Source: Kutzneria viridogrisea
Lineage (GTDB): Bacteria > Actinomycetota > Actinomycetes > Mycobacteriales > Pseudonocardiaceae
Assembly (NCBI GenBank): GCA_014138725.1
Contig: JACJID010000008.1
Span: forward strand, 412,096-476,095
Direction of reading: 5' to 3'
DNA: 64,000 bases
Notes under the pieces: model-generated
Told to the model about the DNA's origin: nothing
The model's input: the letters and a program-made list of their open reading frames with translations, nothing else
Database searches by the model: none
Translations under genes and position numbers: made by a program
Part shown: positions 42,852-51,104 of the stretch, one piece after another
How positions within the stretch are numbered: the stretch's first letter is position 1
Layout: each line of letters begins with the position of its first letter

Positions 42852-43884
42852 CTAACGACCTCGTGCATGGTTGGGAGATGCCAAGCGGTGACCTGGACGA
42901 CCCTCTCAGGTCACCGCGACGCGACGCGGGCGCGGTCGCTGTGTTGATGGTCGGACAAGAGTCCGGCGACGGCTCGGACGGTGTGGTTGAAGGTGTCGCG
43001 GCGAACAAGGTGGCGGGCCAGCGATCGCCAGTTCTTCAGGTGGCCGATGCCGTGCTCCACGCGGATCCGTTGTGAAGAGTGGGCTTTTCGTTGCGCCGAA
43101 TAATGTTTCTCGTACCAGGCTGGCGGGTTGCGGCGAAACTTGCGGTGTGGCGGTGTCACGATCGCACCGCGGGTCTGCGCACCGAGGCCCTGATATCCGG
43201 CGTCGGCCAGGATCTGGACACCGCGAGCGCCGAGCATCAGGTCGGGTAACCCGCTGTCGCGGGCTTGGGTGATGTCGGCGACCGAGCCGGGCACGGTGGC
43301 GCCGCAGAACAACACCCTGCCGTCGAGGTCGGTGACGATCATGGTCTTGATGGCGTTCCGCCTGCTCTTGCCCGAGACGAACCGGTCACGGTCGACCGTG
43401 TTCACCGCCGGACGCCGCACCCGCACCTCCGTGGCATCCAGAATCGCGCCCGAACCGGTAGCGCCCAGGTGGTCGACGACCTCCGCCAAGGTCCGCAGCC
43501 GCTGGCCATCTGCGACCCGGCACCCGCGCTCGGCCAAAATCGGACGAACCTCGTTGATCGCCCGCGTGATCGTGGACCGATCCACCCCGAACCACGCGGC
43601 CAGCACGTCGTGGGTGACACCATGACGAAGGTGCACCAGCGTGGCCAGCAGACGGTCGATGAACACCAACCGGTACCTCGCCCCAGCACCCACCGCGCGC
43701 ACCCGCGGCCGAGCCGCACGTCGCGAATCCTGCCGGGCCAGCCACACCGGGCCGACCTCGGACACCAACTCGACGATCACCTGGGCCGACAGACCCGTTA
43801 CCCGACGATTCGACACCACCGCCACACGCCCCACACCAAGATCATCTCAGCACGGCATCTCCCAACCATGCACGAGGTCGTTAG
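42852..43884. mobile_element. IS5-type insertion sequence with perfect 31-bp terminal inverted repeats
   Basis: The left end (42852-42882, beginning CTAACGACCTCGTGCATGG) and the right end (43854-43884) are exact complements over 31 bases. The single transposase gene fills the element. The ends are unmutated, so the copy is probably recent and may be active. A target duplication is not clear beyond the terminal CTAA/TTAG. It sits right after the ponA2 terminator and touches the stop codon of the next gene. Confidence 0.9.
42911..43834 (-). CDS. IS5-family transposase (DDE_Tnp_4 type)
   Basis: A 307-residue transposase. An N-terminal helix-turn-helix (TVHLRHGVTHDVLAAWFGV-like region near residue 75, DRSTITRAINEV) precedes the catalytic triad: Asp in AILDATEVRV, Asp in ILADAGYQGL and Glu in RVEHGIGHLKNW. 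The gene is intact and lies wholly within the 31-bp inverted repeats. GTG start at 43834. Confidence 0.9.
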   Translation of the reverse strand: MGRVAVVSNRRVTGLSAQVIVELVSEVGPVWLARQDSRRAARPRVRAVGAGARYRLVFIDRLLATLVHLRHGVTHDVLAAWFGVDRSTITRAINEVRPILAERGCRVADGQRLRTLAEVVDHLGATGSGAILDATEVRVRRPAVNTVDRDRFVSGKSRRNAIKTMIVTDLDGRVLFCGATVPGSVADITQARDSGLPDLMLGARGVQILADAGYQGLGAQTRGAIVTPPHRKFRRNPPAWYEKHYSAQRKAHSSQRIRVEHGIGHLKNWRSLARHLVRRDTFNHTVRAVAGLLSDHQHSDRARVASR

Positions 43885-44321
43885 GCACCGCAGTACGGAA
43901 CTCCGCGGCCAGCCCATTCGTCTCGCGATCCAGTGGCGAGGTAGTAGTCGGGAAACCAATCGCGACTACCGTCCTCATGCACTCCGGTCGTGAACCAGTA
44001 GCTGTCACCGTGAACGTCTCCACCTGGGGCCCAGCAGTAGAGTAACATCTCCTCATCATTCTTGACACAGGAAGCACACTTGACAGGAAAATTCGTCCCC
44101 GGGTTGGTGTAGGTGTCCAACCCATCGAGCCCAGGTGGAACGAGCGCATGAGTGCACCACTTGACCGATGGCGTCCAGTTGCACGAGTGTATGTCACCGG
44201 CGTAGGGACCTGCATACGCCAGCGAGCCAGTACCCATCAGGGCAAAAATTGACAGGGCGGCAGTGGCAAAGACGCCAGCCAAACGCCGCCTCGGCCTCAA
44301 TTTCGAAAATCCTGTAGACAC
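43881..44321 (-). CDS. Small secreted Cys-rich protein, SH3-like; stop supplied by the IS
   Basis: A 146-residue protein with a signal peptide (RRRLAGVFATAALSIFALMG to AYA) and six cysteines. GDSYWFTTGVHEDGSRDWF resembles the strands of bacterial SH3 domains. The TAA stop (43881-43883) is formed by bases of the IS right end, so the original C-terminus may have been longer and the gene may be truncated. The GTG at 44321 follows GGAAGGTG. Base composition is lower in GC than the backbone. Function unknown; cell-wall binding is possible. Confidence 0.6.
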   Translation of the reverse strand: MSTGFSKLRPRRRLAGVFATAALSIFALMGTGSLAYAGPYAGDIHSCNWTPSVKWCTHALVPPGLDGLDTYTNPGTNFPVKCASCVKNDEEMLLYCWAPGGDVHGDSYWFTTGVHEDGSRDWFPDYYLATGSRDEWAGRGVPYCGA

Positions 44322-44503
44322 AGCGAATCACCTTCCACCTATCTTATCAACCACTCAGGAACTCTGAATTTCAACAGAAGAGGCAAGCCCCTACTGCGGC
44401 AGGTACCACACACTACTCCTATCAAAAGAATCGAAACCTAAACAAGGCGCATTACTTCACGGGCCGCAGTTCCTTACCTCGTCGACCGAAGGCACCGCCA
44501 GGG

Positions 44504-44965
44504 CTAGCTTGCAAGCGAGATGTTCTTCTTCACATCAACGCCGCGCACAGTTGCCGGCAAGCCCTCAGGACACTTCAGATCAGCCATATCAATCTGGCCA
44601 GAAATACCGACCATTCCGGAATAATGGACGCAGAGCCTCACTGCGACCTGCTTGTAGTCCCCACCGCCACCCGCCTCACCGCTACCCACGATGGCAAAAT
44701 CGGCAAAAAATCTGGACGAAGAATCAGAACCACTATTCAGCAGCGTCGTGGAGGCAATCGTTTCGTCACCAACGATCTCCTTCAGCGTATCGGCAAGCGG
44801 CTTCTTCTGCAGGTCCTGACGCAGTTTGTCCCGCACCTCTCCCGCATACTTTCGCACACCGGCGGCGGCTGCGGACAGTGCTCGCGATTCGCTTGACTCA
44901 GCCCAGTCCCCGCAGCTCGTCACCGCAAGCACAAGTACACACACGAGCACTGCCCGCATCTTCAT
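44504..44965 (-). CDS. Putative lipoprotein
   Basis: A 153-residue protein with a lipoprotein signal (LVLAVTSC, Cys 18 as the lipidated residue). The mature part has a helical region (residues about 25-60) and a beta-rich region with two cysteines (RLCVHYSG, LKCPEGL) that could form a disulfide. No family is recognised. It starts two bases after the stop of the large lysozyme/SGNH protein and is co-directional, so they are probably made together. A protective or partner role is speculation. Confidence 0.65.
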   Translation of the reverse strand: MKMRAVLVCVLVLAVTSCGDWAESSESRALSAAAAGVRKYAGEVRDKLRQDLQKKPLADTLKEIVGDETIASTTLLNSGSDSSSRFFADFAIVGSGEAGGGGDYKQVAVRLCVHYSGMVGISGQIDMADLKCPEGLPATVRGVDVKKNISLAS

Positions 44966-44967
44966 GA

Positions 44968-47900
44968 TCAGATACCCATCTGCCTCAGGGTCGAAGTTGC
45001 CACTCCAGCGTAGATCGCCGCGCCCCCCACTGTGGGATGCAGGGTCTGGGCAGATTTAACACCTGTTTCGTCGCCACGCGTGAGCGTCACCACTATCCCA
45101 TGAATTTCGGCCGGATCACCGCACGCAGCCTTCCCCGCAAATGCGCCACGCGGGTCGGAGAATGCCACATCAATCCCCCTGGAGTGCGCAGTCGACGCAG
45201 CCTTCGAGATCACCTCGTTCATGAGGTCCGCCATCTGATTGAGCCAGGGCGCCTCAGCGGTGCCAATGAGTGGGATGCACGAGCCGTAGCGCTCGAGCAG
45301 TCGCGGATACCCCATTACAAGGATCTTCGCATGCGGAGCGGCATTTTTAACAGCCTCTATGAGGCCTTCCACGGCAGGCCCAACTACGTTGTTCAATCGA
45401 TCAGGAAGGGAAACCTTCATCGGCTGAGGGTCACCTTCAAGGTTTCCATCCTGACACACTTCAACAAGATCAAAGACACATTTCGTCATCACATCGGTGA
45501 ACCGCGCGTCATTACCGCCCACAGAGAACGTCACCAAGGTGGTATTCTGATCCAAGTAACCTTGGTCTAACTGCGATCCTTCGCTGTACTGACCGGCGGT
45601 CAGCATCGTTCCCGTGGTAGCCCCACTGCACGCGGACATATGGTAATCGAGTGAGGAGTCGAACTCATCAGCTCGAAGACCAATTGACGTAGCAGGGTTG
45701 TCCTTCAGCGTGGCGCCTCGAGACCACGAATAGCGTGAACGGTGACAGGCGTCCCTGAATCGTGGATCGTCGCCGTCAGAACTCATACGCCCATCATGGT
45801 CACTGGAGCGGTAGTAATCCCAGGCCCCGTCGACCGGATCGTTGCTGGCCCCTTCGCCAGAGGCATACGAGTCACCAAGGGCCACGACCTGGTTGGCTGG
45901 CTTGCCAGGTAGTGGCTGGAATGCCACTGCATCCCAGACCACACCAAGCTCACCCTCAGGCCAGTTGGTTCCCAGCATTGCGTGGCTCAGGTTGTCCAAT
46001 GAGACGCTGGGGGTGGTGCCGTTGAAGTTGAAAGCCCCCAACGACTCCCAGTGCCCAGGTGCCGGCTTCCGCTTATCGTCGAGGTAGTTGCCCTCGACGA
46101 CCGACCGAGCCGGCGACGAACTGTCACTGCCGTGCACCGTGTAGAAGGCCTGCGGGGTCATCGCGCCGTGATCTGGGATGTAGACGAGCACCCTGGCCCA
46201 GTTGAGCTGCCTGTTCAGCGTCCAAGTCCCGGTCACCGCATGTTTGGCGTTGTCACTGTTGTTGCGCCACGTGTGGGCGGTCCACATGTGCCCGCCGAAA
46301 CCGGAGTCCAGCTGATGGAAGTCGATCTTCGACGGGTACTGACCCGAGGCATCGGAAGCGAAGGCGAAGGACAGACTGCCTTGGCTGGTGAAATTCTTGG
46401 CGCAGCCCGACTGCGTCCGCACGTCAGCACTGACGTCGTCGATGACGAGAGCGCCTGACGGCAGACCAGCCGTGGAGCAGTCGGCGTTGTACAGCCGATA
46501 GGCAGTGGGTTCAGCGGTACCGGGCTGGAATCGGACGTTCTCGGTACCGAAACCCTTGTTCTGCCAGGAGACCGCGCTGTGCCAGTAGCAGGCGAGGTCG
46601 TCGCGCTGACAGTGACTTCCCGGGTCACCAGGGTACTGAGACGGCATGTGAATCTTGCTCATATCACAGTTGTTGTCCGCAGTGCAGAACGTACCCGCAG
46701 CGGGGACAATCGGCAGCCCTGCGGGGAAGTTGGCCTTGACGAAGGTCTGCGCGTAGGTCCCCGACCGCCAGTCGTAGCGGGTCAACGAGTGGCTGGCCCA
46801 CCCCATGATCCGCTCCGGGTAGGACCAACTCCCCGGGTGCTTGGCGTCGATGCAGTTGCCCTTGGGGTCCTTCCCGTTGTCGTCACAAGGCGTTGTATTC
46901 TCACCGAACACGTCGCGGTCCTGGGTGAAGTCCTCGTTCACGACGTTGTTGCTCCAGCCGAGACCAAAGGCGTCAGGCTTGCTGTAAGGGTCGTTCGGGT
47001 CGTTGGCAGCGTGCCAACCACCGTTGTAGGCCCACAGCGCGAACCACCAGTTCTCGATCACACTCGGGTCGGCGTTGTTCGCGACGACTCCCAGAGCCTT
47101 CATCTGGTTCCACTTGTCCTGCAAGATCTCAAGTCCTGCTGCCACGTTGGCCGCGTAGTCGACCGTCAGGGCGACCTGCTGCTGGTAGCTGTAGACGTTC
47201 TGCCCCACCTGCATCCCCGTGGTCACCTGAGTCGCACCGTAGCCGCAGTCAGCGTTGTTGAAGTCGACGCGGTCCACGCCGACTCCGCGCCCGTAGAAAC
47301 CCCCCTGCTCGAAGTTGCCGCTCTCGCCGTCAACGGCCTTGGGACTGGCCTGCCACAGGTTCGATTCCTGAGCCATGATGCCAAGCAGGACCTGAGCTGG
47401 GACCTGACCGCCGCCAGTCAACGGGTGCGGTGGGAACATGCCTTGCGGCGTGTAGGCCGGGAGGTTGGACCCGTTGTAGCCAGCGGGGCGTTGCACGTTC
47501 AACGCTCCCTTCACCGCGAGGTCGGCTGCCCACTCAGCCATGTCAGGGGTTTCCTGCAAGGACTGGATCTTCGGGTCGTTCCTGGGGATAGCGCACTTGC
47601 GGTTCGGATCGGTGGTGTCGTGCGAAGGATCGCCAGCAGCACGGTCCAAGCTCCGGCCCACCCCTCCAGGCAGAGCTGGCGAGGGCGCAAGTCCTTGTGC
47701 TACGTGCTTCGGATTGGGCGTGGCGATGAACTCAGGCTTCGCGCCAGTGGCGGTCGCAATGGTCCTGATCCTGATCGGCAGGACTACACCTGGCTGTGCA
47801 CCAGAAGGCTTCCCTGCGGCATTATACTGGTTAGTCGTTGCGGTAACCGCAAGCTGCCCTTGAGTTGACATCTCGGAGTCGGCTGGCGCGTTCACTGTCG

Positions 47901-48852
47901 CCCAACCTGCTGGCAACGCGTCCGAGCGCAAGTCATGGCCCGCGTTCGGACCAACCGCGTAGACACGGCCACCACCTGAGTGCAGCCGCACTGTCTTCTC
48001 GGGTACAGACCCCAGCACGTGGTCAACCGTCCCGATGATGCGGTGCAGGTCAGCCTTGCCGTCGTGCTGCACCTCGAAGGCGACGCCGCCACCACTGTCG
48101 ACACCAAGCCGGAACGGAGTCGCCTTCTCCACCGCGAGGTTCGTGAGCGAACCGTTCTTGCCGACCGCCACCAAATTGTTCCCCTTGGCTGCCACCAGAC
48201 CTGAGTTGGTCGGCACCGCAGAGGTGACCTGTCCAACGACCTCCACCTTGTCCATCACAGCCCCGGCTGCGGTATCGACTGTCAGCAGCCGCGACACATA
48301 CTTGCCCGCTACGGTTTCTGCTTGCGTGAACACAGCTTGCTCACCAGAGCCGCACCCCGGGTTGTAGTAGGCGAGCGAGACGGTGTCGGCAAGTTTGATC
48401 ACCGTACCTGAATCGAGATCAACAATCGCGGCAAGCGCACCCCTGCCGAAGGTATTGACGTGGTTGACTGCCTGTCGCGGCGAGTAGGCAACTACGGCCC
48501 GTCTTCCTGAACCAGTGAGACATGCCTGTCCGATCCACTGGTCGACCTCCGTGCCAGGCTCAGCGAGAGTGGCGGCAGTGCGCCAGGTGTAGCCGTCCTT
48601 GGCATCGGCCACCAACACGTGCAATCCAGTCGCGTCGCCCTGGGTGGTCACAGCACGGTCCCGAGAGGACTGCCACCCGTTGGTCAACACCCGATCTCTT
48701 TGGTCTGCCGGAATTGTCGAACGCTGGTCGGACACAACGGGTGATTGCGTGCTCGATGGCGGCAGTATGGGAACGGCGTGTGCGATCGCGCTAGTCATCA
48801 CGAGCGGCAGACTCACGGCGACTGCAGATATGAGATATCGACTGAACTGCAA
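44968..48852 (-). CDS. Large secreted protein: propeller-like, lysozyme-like, golvesin-like and SGNH esterase modules
   Basis: A 1294-residue exported protein. After the signal peptide (to about residue 25) comes a beta-propeller-like region (about 30-350); a lysozyme/SLT-like domain (about 470-690) with the catalytic-type Glu 496 in IMAQESNLW; a Cys-rich middle; a golvesin-like domain (about 870-985, VLVYIPDHGAM, AFYTVHG); and a C-terminal SGNH hydrolase with S995 in ALGDSYASGEG, then SVGGNDARF and LHPTVGG. The catalytic His is present but the Asp three residues before it is Gln. The TTG start at 48852 follows AAGGGGGAAAC. The combination suggests attack on cell-wall glycan and its esters. 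Confidence 0.78.
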   Translation of the reverse strand: MQFSRYLISAVAVSLPLVMTSAIAHAVPILPPSSTQSPVVSDQRSTIPADQRDRVLTNGWQSSRDRAVTTQGDATGLHVLVADAKDGYTWRTAATLAEPGTEVDQWIGQACLTGSGRRAVVAYSPRQAVNHVNTFGRGALAAIVDLDSGTVIKLADTVSLAYYNPGCGSGEQAVFTQAETVAGKYVSRLLTVDTAAGAVMDKVEVVGQVTSAVPTNSGLVAAKGNNLVAVGKNGSLTNLAVEKATPFRLGVDSGGGVAFEVQHDGKADLHRIIGTVDHVLGSVPEKTVRLHSGGGRVYAVGPNAGHDLRSDALPAGWATVNAPADSEMSTQGQLAVTATTNQYNAAGKPSGAQPGVVLPIRIRTIATATGAKPEFIATPNPKHVAQGLAPSPALPGGVGRSLDRAAGDPSHDTTDPNRKCAIPRNDPKIQSLQETPDMAEWAADLAVKGALNVQRPAGYNGSNLPAYTPQGMFPPHPLTGGGQVPAQVLLGIMAQESNLWQASPKAVDGESGNFEQGGFYGRGVGVDRVDFNNADCGYGATQVTTGMQVGQNVYSYQQQVALTVDYAANVAAGLEILQDKWNQMKALGVVANNADPSVIENWWFALWAYNGGWHAANDPNDPYSKPDAFGLGWSNNVVNEDFTQDRDVFGENTTPCDDNGKDPKGNCIDAKHPGSWSYPERIMGWASHSLTRYDWRSGTYAQTFVKANFPAGLPIVPAAGTFCTADNNCDMSKIHMPSQYPGDPGSHCQRDDLACYWHSAVSWQNKGFGTENVRFQPGTAEPTAYRLYNADCSTAGLPSGALVIDDVSADVRTQSGCAKNFTSQGSLSFAFASDASGQYPSKIDFHQLDSGFGGHMWTAHTWRNNSDNAKHAVTGTWTLNRQLNWARVLVYIPDHGAMTPQAFYTVHGSDSSSPARSVVEGNYLDDKRKPAPGHWESLGAFNFNGTTPSVSLDNLSHAMLGTNWPEGELGVVWDAVAFQPLPGKPANQVVALGDSYASGEGASNDPVDGAWDYYRSSDHDGRMSSDGDDPRFRDACHRSRYSWSRGATLKDNPATSIGLRADEFDSSLDYHMSACSGATTGTMLTAGQYSEGSQLDQGYLDQNTTLVTFSVGGNDARFTDVMTKCVFDLVEVCQDGNLEGDPQPMKVSLPDRLNNVVGPAVEGLIEAVKNAAPHAKILVMGYPRLLERYGSCIPLIGTAEAPWLNQMADLMNEVISKAASTAHSRGIDVAFSDPRGAFAGKAACGDPAEIHGIVVTLTRGDETGVKSAQTLHPTVGGAAIYAGVATSTLRQMGI

Positions 48853-49213
48853 GTTTCCCCCTTGATACCACCGCTTCTGTTGACACAGCAGGAAGTTCGG
48901 CCGATTGCGTATACCGCACGCAAGAACTAGGCCGAGGATCCGTCGAGCACAGCGAGGCACCGCATAGAGATCGAGTCAAGAACAGAAAGAAGCCCGAATG
49001 ATCAATAAGTGAACTGTGCAACGGAAACGACACGACGCACGAGAACTAACATGATCATCCCCCGATGGTCCGAGCGGGATCCGAAGTCCCAACGACCTCA
49101 GTCAAGTGCAGCGGACGTGCCCGAACAACCCGCCATTCGGGTTAACGATACGAAATCGGCCGCACACGCAGAGTAGCGCGCACGGCCGAAGCCGGAAGAA
49201 AAGCGACAGGTCC
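48853..49213. other. Gene-free gap at the island edge
   Basis: About 360 bases, less GC-rich than the backbone, with no ORF I can support. They hold the promoter of the large leftward protein. The right boundary of the island probably lies in this gap. Confidence 0.4.
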
Positions 49214-49684
49214 TCAGTTCATCAGTTTCGACTTCACCAGACCCGCCACCCGGCCGCCCTCGGCGCGGCCCGCGACCTTGGCGTTGGCCAGCTTCATGAC
49301 CTGGCCCATCTGCTTGGGCCCGGGCTTGTCGCCCAGCTCGGCCTGCACCTCGGCGACGGCCTGGTCGACCAACGCGGCCAGCTCGGCGTCGTCCAGCTGG
49401 GTCGGCAGGTACTCCTTGAGCACCTCCGCCTCGGCCACCTCGGCCTCGGCCTGCTCCGTGCGGCCCGCGTTCGCGAACGCCTCGGCGGCCTCGTTGCGCT
49501 TCTTGACCTCGCGGGCGAGCACCTTGAGCACCTCGTCGTCGGACAGCTCGCGCGCGGTGCTGCCCGCCACCTCCTCGGTGGTCAGCGCGGCCAGTGCCAT
49601 CCGCAGGGTGGCCAGCCGAGTGGCCTCCTTGGCCTTCATCGCCGCCGTCAGGTCAGCCCTCAGTCGTGCCTTCAACTCCGCCAT
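49214..49684 (-). CDS. GatB/YqeY domain protein
   Basis: A 156-residue YqeY-family protein: MAELKARLRADLTAAMKAKE and a C-terminal KPGPKQMGQVMKLANAKV region. The fold resembles the tail domain of GatB, which binds tRNA, but the free-standing protein has no proven role. TAGCGT lies eight bases before the ATG (leaderless). It is divergent from the metallophosphoesterase, a pairing common in actinobacteria. Confidence 0.9.
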   Translation of the reverse strand: MAELKARLRADLTAAMKAKEATRLATLRMALAALTTEEVAGSTARELSDDEVLKVLAREVKKRNEAAEAFANAGRTEQAEAEVAEAEVLKEYLPTQLDDAELAALVDQAVAEVQAELGDKPGPKQMGQVMKLANAKVAGRAEGGRVAGLVKSKLMN

Positions 49685-49764
49685 GACGCAAGACGCTACC
49701 GCCTCGGCGGCCGCCGACCCGATCGAGTAAACGCCCCACCGGCCGCGCCCGTACCCTGGAGGGT

Positions 49765-50727
49765 GTGAAGACCTTCGGTCGGGTGGTCCTGGGAACGGCC
49801 GCGCTGGGCGCGGCCACGATCGGCTACGCCTCGCTCATCGAGCGAACACGATGGACACTGCGCGAGGCCACCGTCCCGGTGCTGGCCGAGGGCTCGGCCC
49901 CACTGCGCGTGCTGCACATCTCGGACCTGCACATGATGCCGGGGCAGCGGTCCAAGCAGCGCTGGGTGGCGGAACTCGCGCGGTTGCAGCCGGACCTGGT
50001 GGTCAACACCGGGGACAACCTGGCGCACCGGCTCGCCGTGCCCGCCGTGGTGCGCGCGCTCGGCCCGCTGCTGGAGCTGCCCGGTCTGTTCGTGTTCGGC
50101 AGCAACGACTACTACGCGCCCAAGCCGAAGAACCCGGCCCGCTACCTGATGCCGAAGAAGCGCAAGAAGCGCATCCACGGCGTGCCGCTGCCCTGGCGCG
50201 ACCTACGTGCCGCCTTCGTGGAGCACGGCTGGGTGGACCTGACCCACGTGCGCGAGTCGATCACCGTCGGGGGCCGGACCATCGTGGTGTCCGGGGTGGA
50301 CGACCCGCACCTCAAGCGGGACCGCTACGAGGAGATCGCCGGACAGCCCGACCCGACCGCGAACCTGCGGCTGGGGCTGACCCACTCCCCGGAGCCCCGC
50401 GTGCTGGACCTGTTCGCGGCCGACGGCTACGACCTGGTGATGGCCGGGCACACGCACGGCGGACAGCTCCGGCTGCCCGGCTACGGCGCGATCGTCACCA
50501 ACTGCGAACTCGACCGGGCCCGGGCCCGCGGGGTCTCCCGCTGGGGCGCGCACACCTGGCTGCACGTCTCCGCCGGGCTGGGCACCTCGCCCTACACCCC
50601 GGTGCGCTTCGCCTGCCCGCCGGAGGCGAGCCTGCTCACCCTGGTGCCGCGCAGCAACTCCGCAGGTCAGAAGGGTTCCGGCAGCGCTAGGGAGACCCGA
50701 TTCGGAGCTGGCGCGGACATCGGCTAG
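49765..50727 (+). CDS. Membrane-associated metallophosphoesterase (Rv3683-like)
   Basis: A 320-residue calcineurin-like phosphoesterase of the YkuE/YaeI type. One N-terminal hydrophobic segment is followed by the metal ligands: HISDLHMMPG, NTGDN, FGSNDYY, LTHSPEP and AGHTHGGQLRL. Substrates of relatives include lipid A or undecaprenyl intermediates; none is established here. GTG start at 49765. The tRNA-Pro gene follows 21 bases after the stop. Confidence 0.9.
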   Translation: MKTFGRVVLGTAALGAATIGYASLIERTRWTLREATVPVLAEGSAPLRVLHISDLHMMPGQRSKQRWVAELARLQPDLVVNTGDNLAHRLAVPAVVRALGPLLELPGLFVFGSNDYYAPKPKNPARYLMPKKRKKRIHGVPLPWRDLRAAFVEHGWVDLTHVRESITVGGRTIVVSGVDDPHLKRDRYEEIAGQPDPTANLRLGLTHSPEPRVLDLFAADGYDLVMAGHTHGGQLRLPGYGAIVTNCELDRARARGVSRWGAHTWLHVSAGLGTSPYTPVRFACPPEASLLTLVPRSNSAGQKGSGSARETRFGAGADIG

Positions 50728-50748
50728 ACTTCTCCTCGTTCGTCCAGC

Positions 50749-50823
<75 letters not shown>

Positions 50824-50825
50824 GG

Positions 50826-50859
50826 AAAAAGCGGGTCAGCTCATGCTGGCCCGCTTTTT
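50826..50859 (+). terminator. tRNA-Pro rho-independent terminator
   Basis: A 10-bp stem with one G-T pair (50831-50840 with 50845-50854), loop TCAT, flanked by five A on one side and five T on the other. Confidence 0.9.
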
Positions 50860-51104
50860 CGTTGTCCCAAGCAGGTCCCCGCCCACCGCGAGGAATCGCC
50901 GCCGGACCTGTTCGCGCAGGGTGACCCGGACAACGCCCACAGGCTGCTCGCCGTGATGCACGCGGTCGGCGACTACTGGCGAGTGCAAACCAGTTGAAGC
51001 CGTTCGTCAGGACGAAGTTGCTGCGCAGGGCGGATCACGCGATGGGGCGGTACCGGTCGATGCAGTTCCGGGTGGGAAATCCGGATCCGACGGGGGTTGA
51101 GCTG
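50860..51104. other. Gap with a possible gene remnant
   Basis: An ORF fragment ending at 50997 reads DLFAQGDPDNAHRLLAVMHA, which looks protein-like but runs back through the tRNA frame and has no start of its own. It may be a decayed gene or chance. No integrase or attachment-site duplicate was seen. Confidence 0.3.

Noticed and set aside
46579..47868. 429-codon open frame antisense to the large secreted protein
   Set aside because: No domain, no ribosome binding site, and the opposite strand carries clear lysozyme-like and SGNH motifs.
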